A program made the position numbers and the translations under genes. From Desulfovibrionales bacterium (GTDB taxonomy: Bacteria > Desulfobacterota > Desulfovibrionia > Desulfovibrionales > Desulfomicrobiaceae): a stretch of DNA of 11,647 bases. The notes under the pieces were generated by a model that saw nothing but the letters and a program-made list of their open reading frames with translations, was not told the DNA's origin and did not search any database. The stretch is taken from the NCBI GenBank assembly GCA_012727515.1, contig JAAYGZ010000140.1, positions 1 through 11,647 of the forward strand, given 5' to 3'. Shown piece after piece: positions 6,090-11,647 of the stretch (positions within the stretch are counted from its first letter, which is position 1; the number at the start of each line of letters is the position of its first letter).

Positions 6090-8741
6090 TCAGGCCATGT
6101 TTTTGGTATTGGCAATGCGGTAAATTTCATGGGGATCAAGGATGAGTATCACGCTGCCGTCGCCCATGATGGTTGCTCCGGAAATACCATGAATATCTCC
6201 TAAATATTCTCCCATGGACTTGATTACCACATCCTGGCGTTGCAGTAACTGATCCACAACCAGCCCCAGACGACGATCATTGATATTTAAAATAACAATG
6301 GGCAGCAAAGACCGCTCATCCTGATTCGGTGGTAAATCCAGCAACTCACCCAGTTCTACCAGGCCTAACACATCGCCGCGCAATGTGGTTGCCTTGCGAC
6401 GATTGATAACAGTGACCTTTGAGGCTGAAATTTTGGTTGTTTCAGATACTGCGTCAAGGGGAATAGCATAGATATTGCCAGCCACTTCCACCATCAAGGC
6501 ATCAATAATGGCCAGGGTCAGGGGCAGGGTCAGGATAAATTTGGAGCCTTTGCCAATTTCAGAATGAACCTGCACACTGCCTTTTAATTCCTTGATATTA
6601 TTGCGCACCACATCCATGCCCACGCCACGACCAGAAATATCTGTGACCTGGGCCGCTGTGGAGAACCCAGGCGCAAAGATCAGCTCCCGCGCTGTCCGGT
6701 CATCCATGTTGCGGGCGTCATCCTCAGTAATAATACCTTTTTCAAGAGCTTTGCGGCGCATGACTTCCGGATCAATGCCCTTGCCATCATCTTCCACTTC
6801 AATCAGCACAGAATTGCCTTTATGAAAGGCCCGCAGCCAGACCCGGCCTGTTTCAGACTTGCCTGCCGCAGCACGCACCTCTGCTTTTTCCAGGCCGTGA
6901 TCCACAGAGTTACGCAGCAAATGCACAAGAGGATCGCCAATGACTTCAATAACGCTTTTATCCAGCTCTGTTTCCTCGCCTTCGGTGATAAGTTCAACCT
7001 GTTTTCCTGATTTGCGGCTCAAGTCGCGGATCAAACGAGGGAACTTGGAAAACACAGTCTGCACAGGCATCATGCGTACATGCATGATGGTGTCTTGCAA
7101 GTCATCAGAAATGCGGCTCATGGAATAGGTGGTTTCCGTGAGGTGCATGGCAATGGAATGGGCATCTTCCCCGGTTTCCAGAGCCTTGGCGAGCATGGCA
7201 AAGCGGTTGCGATTAATAATCAGCTCGCCGATCAGATTCATCAGGTGGTCAAGTTTGGCGTGTTCAACACGAATGGTGGAAGCGCTTTTTTTGCCTTTGT
7301 CCTTATTTTTTTGCGCCTCCTCTGTGCTGCTTCTTGCGGAACCGGCATCATCAGCGCCTTCTCCCAGGTCAACAGGTGGGCATTGCCCATCAGCAGTACG
7401 GCCTGTTGGCGTTGCAGGCGCCTCAACCACAGCGTGCACAGCTTGAGCAGGAGGTGACGGAGGAGCGGGAACTGCCTGAAGCACAGCCAGGGCTTTGGCG
7501 ACCATTTCTTCTAAAATACCAACTTCCTGCTCCAACATGCCGAGCATAAGTGAAAAATCAAGCCCCGTGTCCCTGGCCTGTCCCACCAGGCCGCCAGTGC
7601 GTTCTGCATATACGCGCAGGTCTTCAATGTTCATGTACGCAGCAGAATTCTGCAGGCTGGACAAGGAGCGATACAAACTATCAATATAGTCTCGCTGGCC
7701 AGGGTCTGCGCCCAGATGTTCCAGGGCCATGCGCATGTTGCCCAGTTGCTGCGTTACTGTCTGCTCAAAAATATGTACATCTTCCTGGTCCACGGTCTGG
7801 ACAGGCAAGGCCGGAGCAACTGGCTCTGGTTCTAAAAAACAGTCTTCTCCACCGCCACAGGCCTGGGCATCGCGCAGGGCGTCTGTCAGCAGGGTTGTGG
7901 GCACAGGCATGACTTCGCCACGTTGCACATCAATCCGCCTGAGCAGCTCTTCCAGCCCATCCACCACAGACAAGAGCAAATCCACAGACCCGCGTGACAA
8001 GCGGTACTCGCCTTTGCGTGCGCCATTTAAAAATGTCTCTGCCTCATGGGTCAGTTCATTGAGCTCTGCGTAGCCAATAATGCCGGAATTGCCCTTGAGG
8101 TTATGAAAATAGCGAAACAGGTCATTGATAAGATCCAGATCATCGGGATCTTTTTCCACACGCACCAATGCCTGGTTAAGAGACTCAATGATTTCCTGTG
8201 CTTCTTCAATAAAATCTGACAAATGCTCATCATTGATGATGGACAGGGCATAGGGCGGCAAAGGACAGCTGTCTTTGATGCTGATGCGATAACTTCCATT
8301 GTCCTGAGCAGGGGGAGCCGGAGCTGCGCCAGGCGCTGGAGCAGCAGATTGCGTGAGCAGGGCATCCAAGTGACCAAGCAGGGTCTCAATGTCGCGCTCT
8401 CCTTCATGGCCATGTATTTCCAGCGACTCAACCATGTCTTTGAGCATGTCCGTGGTTTTTAAGATCAGGTCCATGATTTCCGGCGTGACCCGTATCTGGC
8501 CTTTGCGCAACTCGTCCAAAACGCTTTCGCCCTTGTGGGCCAGGCGGTTCATGCGATTAAGGCCTAAAAATCCAGATGCGCCTTTAAGCGAATGCATGGG
8601 GCGGAAAATCTCATCCAGCAGACCCAGATTGTCTGGTTCTTTTTCCAGATCCAGCAGGGTTGGCTCAATGGTTTCCAGATGCTCTCTGGCTTCAATGACA
8701 AAGTCTGCAAAAATTTCCGGATCCATGAAATCCTGACTCAT
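6090..8741 (-). CDS. cheA: Chemotaxis histidine kinase CheA with two HPt domains and a third degenerate HPt-like repeat
   Basis: This is the central kinase of the chemotaxis array (883 aa); it phosphorylates CheY in the cytoplasm. HPt1 (about 8-130) carries H50 in MHSLKGASGFLG. HPt2 (about 170-275) carries H213 in FHNLKGNSGIIG. A third similar region (about 320-420) aligns with HPt2 but has S361, Q364 and N365 in place of H213, K216 and G217, so it cannot accept phosphate on His. Two low-complexity linkers rich in Pro and Ala (131-150, 423-486) flank these, and no P2 CheY-docking domain is recognisable. The P3 dimerisation region (about 488-560) is followed by the P4 kinase domain: N box HLLRNSVDHGLE (607-618), G1 DDGKGID (651-657), F box FAPGFSTA (689-696) and G2 SGRGVGMDVV (703-712). 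A P5 CheW-like domain covers about 742-880. AGGG lies just before the ATG. It is the last gene of the operon, 34 bp after cheY. Confidence 0.97.
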   Translation of the reverse strand: MSQDFMDPEIFADFVIEAREHLETIEPTLLDLEKEPDNLGLLDEIFRPMHSLKGASGFLGLNRMNRLAHKGESVLDELRKGQIRVTPEIMDLILKTTDMLKDMVESLEIHGHEGERDIETLLGHLDALLTQSAAPAPGAAPAPPAQDNGSYRISIKDSCPLPPYALSIINDEHLSDFIEEAQEIIESLNQALVRVEKDPDDLDLINDLFRYFHNLKGNSGIIGYAELNELTHEAETFLNGARKGEYRLSRGSVDLLLSVVDGLEELLRRIDVQRGEVMPVPTTLLTDALRDAQACGGGEDCFLEPEPVAPALPVQTVDQEDVHIFEQTVTQQLGNMRMALEHLGADPGQRDYIDSLYRSLSSLQNSAAYMNIEDLRVYAERTGGLVGQARDTGLDFSLMLGMLEQEVGILEEMVAKALAVLQAVPAPPSPPAQAVHAVVEAPATPTGRTADGQCPPVDLGEGADDAGSARSSTEEAQKNKDKGKKSASTIRVEHAKLDHLMNLIGELIINRNRFAMLAKALETGEDAHSIAMHLTETTYSMSRISDDLQDTIMHVRMMPVQTVFSKFPRLIRDLSRKSGKQVELITEGEETELDKSVIEVIGDPLVHLLRNSVDHGLEKAEVRAAAGKSETGRVWLRAFHKGNSVLIEVEDDGKGIDPEVMRRKALEKGIITEDDARNMDDRTARELIFAPGFSTAAQVTDISGRGVGMDVVRNNIKELKGSVQVHSEIGKGSKFILTLPLTLAIIDALMVEVAGNIYAIPLDAVSETTKISASKVTVINRRKATTLRGDVLGLVELGELLDLPPNQDERSLLPIVILNINDRRLGLVVDQLLQRQDVVIKSMGEYLGDIHGISGATIMGDGSVILILDPHEIYRIANTKNMA

Positions 8742-8775
8742 ATCCCTGTCCTTGGCGTTAAAGTGCGTATGCGTC

Positions 8776-9144
8776 CTATCCGAGCAGCATCTTTACATTG
8801 CGAAGCATTTTTTCTGGCTGGGCAGGCTTGACCATGTACATATTTGCGCCAAGATTAAGCCCGGCCTGAATATCTTTTTCCTGCCCTTCCGTGGAGAGCA
8901 CCACTATCGGCACATCGCGATAGTTGTCTTGCTCGCGCACTGTTTTGATAAACGTATAGCCGTCCATGCGCGGCATATTGATATCGGAAATGATGAGATC
9001 AATCCCTGTGCTTGCATAGAGCTTTTCCAGGCCATCCAGCCCATCTTCGGCCATAGTCACCTTAAAGCCTTCTTTTTTCATAATAAAAGCGACAAGGTTG
9101 CGCACTGTTTTTGAATCATCCACAATGAGAATATGCTTTGCCAT
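8776..9144 (-). CDS. cheY: Single-domain response regulator, CheY-like
   Basis: This 122-aa stand-alone receiver domain is expected to take phosphate from CheA and act on the flagellar switch. The start at 9144 follows GGAG by 6 nt and gives the family-typical MAKHILIVDDSKTVR; the longer reading frame upstream has no homology and overlaps cheW. Key residues are all present: acidic pair D9/D10, phospho-acceptor D54 in LIISDINMPRMDG, S84/T85, the switch aromatic Y103, and K106 before P107. No output domain is present. It sits 31 bp after cheW and 34 bp before cheA on the same strand. Gene order strongly supports the CheY assignment, although adaptor or phosphate-sink roles are known for some such proteins. 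Confidence 0.95.
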   Translation of the reverse strand: MAKHILIVDDSKTVRNLVAFIMKKEGFKVTMAEDGLDGLEKLYASTGIDLIISDINMPRMDGYTFIKTVREQDNYRDVPIVVLSTEGQEKDIQAGLNLGANMYMVKPAQPEKMLRNVKMLLG

Positions 9145-9150
9145 ATGTAT

Positions 9151-9154
9151 CTCC
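9151..9154 (-). promoter_or_regulatory. Shine-Dalgarno site of cheY
   Basis: GGAG on the minus strand, 6 nt before the ATG at 9144, fixes the cheY start well inside a longer open frame that reaches back into cheW. Confidence 0.7.
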
Positions 9155-9175
9155 GTGCAACAGTAAAACAGATGG

Positions 9176-9907
9176 TCAGCGCTCCAGAACCGTGCGCACC
9201 AACTGATCCACTGCAATGATGCCAATCAGCTTTTCGTCCAATTTTAACAAACCAGCCAAATGTTGATTGCCCACGCCCAAACGGGTCTCAATATTCCATT
9301 CTACTTCTGCAGTGCGCACCCGATACATGGTGGCCACGGCATGGACAATAAGACCGATCTGCAAGGCATCATGGCGACAGACCACGATAAATCGCTCCTG
9401 GTCTTCTGCACGGGCCGAAACAGCAAGCAGCTCATCAACCCGTATGAGCGGCGTGACACGTCCGCGCAGATTGATCATGCCAGCAATAAACCTGGGCGCA
9501 GTGGGTAATTTTGTTGGCTCCACAAAAGTAATGACTTCCTGAACCATATAAATGGGCAGCGCGTATTCCTGGCCACAGAGAAAAAAAGAAACCAGCTGTG
9601 TTTCCTCTGTGCTGCGCAGTTGTTCCTGCAAAGATGCCTTTTGTTCTGCGGCTCTTGTGCGCTCTGCGCTGCTGGACAGAGCAGGCGTGGACACCGGGGC
9701 TTCTTCCTGCACTGGCCGGGGCAAAGGAGGCTCAGGCGTGAGCAGAGCGGCTGGCTCCTGCACAGCCAGGTCTTCTGCCTGGTTCAACCCGGCGTATTTT
9801 TTCAAAAACGCCTCTTCAGCCTGAGTCAGTGAGCTTTCTACTGCCGATGAAGTTCCAAAGGTTTGCTGTAAAAAATATTCTTCCGGCGTTTTCACGTCAG
9901 TACTCAT
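9176..9907 (-). CDS. cheW: CheW-like adaptor with a ~100-residue N-terminal extension (possible ParP-type array-integration protein)
   Basis: The 243-aa product has a complete C-terminal CheW domain (about 101-243), which couples chemoreceptors to CheA. Its motifs are QLVSFFLCGQEYALPIYMVQEV (two stretches, from about 104), FIAGMINLRGRVTPLIRVDEL (about 140-160), ERFIVVCR, and the closing LDEKLIGIIAVDQL. A typical CheW is about 150-170 aa. The additional N-terminus has an acidic/aromatic motif (PEEYFLQQTFG, then AEEAFLKKYAGLNQ) and a Pro/Glu/Ala-rich linker (about 48-95). The ATG overlaps the parA stop as ATGA, with GGAGGG just upstream, so translation is coupled to the ATPase gene. In Vibrio, ParP links the ATPase ParC to the array through a CheW-like C-terminal domain, and this protein has the matching layout. 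Plain CheW with an unstructured tail is the alternative. Confidence 0.93.
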   Translation of the reverse strand: MSTDVKTPEEYFLQQTFGTSSAVESSLTQAEEAFLKKYAGLNQAEDLAVQEPAALLTPEPPLPRPVQEEAPVSTPALSSSAERTRAAEQKASLQEQLRSTEETQLVSFFLCGQEYALPIYMVQEVITFVEPTKLPTAPRFIAGMINLRGRVTPLIRVDELLAVSARAEDQERFIVVCRHDALQIGLIVHAVATMYRVRTAEVEWNIETRLGVGNQHLAGLLKLDEKLIGIIAVDQLVRTVLER

Positions 9908-10680
9908 GCTCCCTCCATCTGCACCAGTTCTCTGGCCAGTTCGAGATACTCCAAGGCTCCGCGAGAGGTTGGCGCAAAATCAGTAATGACCAGCCCGCGG
10001 GCGCTGGCCTCCCGAAATTTAGTATCTATGTTAATGACAGTTGCACACATGCGTGGCCCCAACTTGCTTTGCAACAAATCCAGGACGCGGTTACATGCGT
10101 TGGCCCGGCGATCAAACATGGTTGCCAATACCTTGACCCGAATCGGGCGCCCCAGGCCGCGTTCCAGAGTGCCCAGGGTGGCAAAAAGCAACTTCAGCCC
10201 GTGCAGAGCTAAAAAATCTGTCTGCATGGGCACCAGCACCACATCTGCAGCAACCAGGCAATTCACCAGCACCACGCTCATCTGTGGCGGACAATCAATT
10301 ACAATATAGTCATATTGAGGTGCAATATGGGCCAGGCGCTGACGCAGAATCATGCCCTTGCCCGAACGGTTCCCAAGATCCTGTTCCACGTCTGAAAGCT
10401 GGGTATGGCTGGGCACAAAATCAAAGCCATGCGATGCGCGTTGTTTGATAATGGCCTGCCACAGGTGCGCGTCATCCAGATCTTCCCGAAATATATCCAG
10501 CGCAGAGCCGGTCACTGCCTCTGGATAATAGGCCAGATGGATGCTGGCGCTGGCGTGGGGATCAACATCAATAACCAGTACGTTATGCCCCAGCGCAGCC
10601 AGGCTGGCAGCCAGGCTCAGGGCTGTTGTGGTTTTACCGACCCCGCCTTTTTGATTGGCAACAGCAAAAACAGCAGCCAT
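9904..10680 (-). CDS. ParA/MinD-family ATPase, likely chemotaxis-array positioning (ParC/PpfA-like)
   Basis: This 258-aa ATPase is of the ParA class, which positions cargo through ATP-dependent DNA or membrane binding. The deviant Walker A motif KGGVGKTTT (11-19) carries the signature Lys K11 and catalytic-loop K16. The A' motif is VIDVDPHAS (36-44, D38/D40) and Walker B is YIVIDCPPQ (125-133). There is no N-terminal DNA-binding domain, unlike plasmid ParA, and no parB is nearby. Inside a che operon this indicates ParC (Vibrio) or PpfA (Rhodobacter) type placement of cytoplasmic or polar chemoreceptor clusters. The start at 10680 begins homology at MAAVFAVANQ, 1 nt after the pilZ TAA; AAGAG lies about 7 nt before the ATG within pilZ. 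A longer frame reaching to 10785 lacks homology. The stop overlaps the cheW start by 4 bp. The role is inferred from family and context. Confidence 0.93.
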   Translation of the reverse strand: MAAVFAVANQKGGVGKTTTALSLAASLAALGHNVLVIDVDPHASASIHLAYYPEAVTGSALDIFREDLDDAHLWQAIIKQRASHGFDFVPSHTQLSDVEQDLGNRSGKGMILRQRLAHIAPQYDYIVIDCPPQMSVVLVNCLVAADVVLVPMQTDFLALHGLKLLFATLGTLERGLGRPIRVKVLATMFDRRANACNRVLDLLQSKLGPRMCATVINIDTKFREASARGLVITDFAPTSRGALEYLELARELVQMEGA

Positions 10681-10681
10681 T

Positions 10682-11107
10682 TTACGACTCTTGAGCGCGC
10701 GCGTGCTGGCGTCGCAGCTCATCCTGTAACAAACCATGCAAGGCACGCCAGTCGTCATCATACACGTCGGTAAAACGCAGGCCAAGACGATAGCTGGTCA
10801 GGGGAATTCGCTCATCCACCCGAACCACTTCTGCCACGGCCTGCAGGCTTTGATCCACATCACTTTCAAAAACTTTGAAAAAACCAGGATGAAATTTGTT
10901 AAGTCGCGCCATGTACAGACGTACCTGCAGCTTATCGCCCACTGCAAATTTTTTGCGCGTTACAACGGCCAGTCCACCAGCGCTGACATCTTCACAGGTT
11001 GCTGCTATTTTTGCTTGCTGATGTAGCGGAAAAACAAGCTCTTGCAGCTCCAGCCGGTATGCTTTGGGCACCCGGTCATGTTTTCTGCGGTTTGCGTGGT
11101 CGCTCAT
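10682..11107 (-). CDS. PilZ domain protein, probable c-di-GMP receptor
   Basis: This is a 141-aa single-domain protein. Numbered from the chosen start, the c-di-GMP-binding motifs of PilZ are both intact: RxxxR (R8-K-H-D-R12) near the N-terminus, and DxSxxG (D40-V-S42-A-G-G45) about 28 residues later. The rest is a beta-rich PilZ core (GDKLQVRLYMARL, then YRLGLRFTDV) and a charged C-terminal helix. Two adjacent ATGs are possible. The second, at 11107, was chosen because AGGAGG lies 4 nt before it and only 1 nt before the first. Its A is shared with the cheR stop (TGATG), suggesting coupled translation, and its own stop is 1 nt from parA. It probably lets c-di-GMP bear on the chemotaxis array or motor. 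The partner is unknown. Confidence 0.9.
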   Translation of the reverse strand: MSDHANRRKHDRVPKAYRLELQELVFPLHQQAKIAATCEDVSAGGLAVVTRKKFAVGDKLQVRLYMARLNKFHPGFFKVFESDVDQSLQAVAEVVRVDERIPLTSYRLGLRFTDVYDDDWRALHGLLQDELRRQHARAQES

Positions 11108-11647
11108 CATGCCTCCTTTTTATACACAATGGTTCCAGGATGATGGATAGGCTTAAAGGCCCGCGACAAATTGTGCAATGATTCTGAATGGCCAATAAAC
11201 AAATAACCATCTGGAAGTAAATTATCGTAATAACTGCCAATAACCTGGCGTTTCATGTCTTCGTCAAAATAAATGATCACATTGCGGCAAAACACAATTT
11301 GCGAGCGTTCCACCCGTTTGACCTGAAAGCGGTCACTTAAATTGATTTGGCCAAATTGCACCAGGTTGCGTACTTCATTTTTAACGCGAAAACGTCCCTG
11401 CCCATCGTCATCAAAATAGCGACGAATAATTTCCTGGGGCGTGGTGCGCAGGGCGTATTCCATGTAAATACCCCGCCGGGCAGCATGGAGCACGCCTTCA
11501 GAAAGATCATTGGCAGTAATGCGAATATCCCACGAACCAATCTCATGCCTGAGCACTTCGTGCAGCATAATGGCCAGGGTGTATGGCTCTTCTCCGGTTG
11601 AGCAGCCCGCTGACCAGATGCGCAGCTCTTTACGCCCTTTTTTACGC
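11107..11647 (-). CDS. cheR: Chemotaxis protein methyltransferase CheR, 5' end outside window
   Basis: This is the C-terminal 180 residues or so of an S-adenosylmethionine-dependent glutamate methyltransferase that methylates chemoreceptors for adaptation. The frame is open to the right edge. The visible part begins RKKGRKELRIWSAGCSTGEEPYTLAI, whose SAGCSTGEEPY stretch is the SAM-binding motif I of CheR. Further family motifs are ITANDLSEGVLHAARRGIY, then VFCRNVIIYFDEDMKRQVI, and the closing LLPDGYLFIGHSESL. The N-terminal receptor-docking helical domain must lie outside the window. The stop TGA shares a base with the pilZ ATG. No CheB or CheD is visible, so the demethylating partner, if present, is encoded elsewhere, perhaps further upstream. 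Confidence 0.95.
   Translation of the reverse strand, partial: RKKGRKELRIWSAGCSTGEEPYTLAIMLHEVLRHEIGSWDIRITANDLSEGVLHAARRGIYMEYALRTTPQEIIRRYFDDDGQGRFRVKNEVRNLVQFGQINLSDRFQVKRVERSQIVFCRNVIIYFDEDMKRQVIGSYYDNLLPDGYLFIGHSESLHNLSRAFKPIHHPGTIVYKKEA
11112..11117 (-). promoter_or_regulatory. Shine-Dalgarno site of pilZ
   Basis: AGGAGG on the minus strand is embedded in the last codons of cheR. It is 1 nt from the first pilZ ATG (11110) and 4 nt from the second (11107), so the second is preferred. Confidence 0.65.

Noticed and set aside
7080..8073. Several plus-strand open frames of 60-125 codons opposite cheA.
   Set aside because: They are antisense to confirmed CheA domains and linkers and show no start signals or domain features.
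1..11647. Mobile elements, attachment sites, CRISPR arrays, tRNA or other structured RNA genes.
   Set aside because: I saw no transposase, integrase, terminal repeats, regularly spaced repeats or tRNA-like segment on either strand. The frequent CCAGG/GGCC words are codon bias (Leu-Ala) inside genes.

Overview
The window looks like chromosome from a Gram-negative sulfate-reducer-type deltaproteobacterium, most plausibly Desulfovibrionaceae. This rests on gene content: a che operon in which CheA, CheY and CheW sit with a ParA ATPase, a PilZ protein and CheR, plus a PAS-LuxR regulator with a long coiled-coil linker. It is an inference from remembered gene neighbourhoods, not a database match. 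I see no mobile element, tRNA, rRNA, CRISPR array or phage gene, and coding density is high.

Layout. (1) Bases 2-1048, plus strand: the 3' part of a hybrid sensor histidine kinase/response regulator whose start lies left of the window. It converges on the next block across a 44-bp imperfect palindrome (1063-1106), probably a two-way terminator. (2) 1117-3993, minus strand: a three-gene ABC importer for glycine betaine or a related compatible solute, transcribed ATPase (proV) -> permease (proW) -> periplasmic binding protein (proX/opuAC), with a 4-bp overlap and a 10-bp gap. A weak promoter whose -10 overlaps a perfect 12-bp palindrome lies about 130 bp upstream. (3) 4196-5335, minus: a PAS-LuxR transcription regulator, with a hairpin terminator straight after its stop and another hairpin just before its start. 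(4) 5408-6016, minus: a WrbA-type NAD(P)H:quinone oxidoreductase. (5) 6090-11647, minus: a chemotaxis operon read right to left as cheR (cut by the window edge) -> pilZ -> parA -> cheW with a long N-terminal extension -> cheY -> cheA.

How the parts fit. CheR would methylate chemoreceptors. CheW and CheA form the receptor array, and CheA phosphorylates CheY. ParA probably positions the array in the cell, and the extended CheW-like protein, whose start overlaps parA, is a good candidate for its array-side partner. PilZ offers a c-di-GMP input. No receptor, CheB, CheD or phosphatase gene is in view. The osmolyte importer and WrbA are ordinary stress-response functions. The LuxR protein may control either neighbour, but nothing in the sequence proves that.

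Most of the window is conventional. The points most worth following are the third, histidine-less HPt-like repeat in CheA, the ParA/extended-CheW pair, the PilZ gene inside the che operon, and the palindrome in the opu/pro promoter region.
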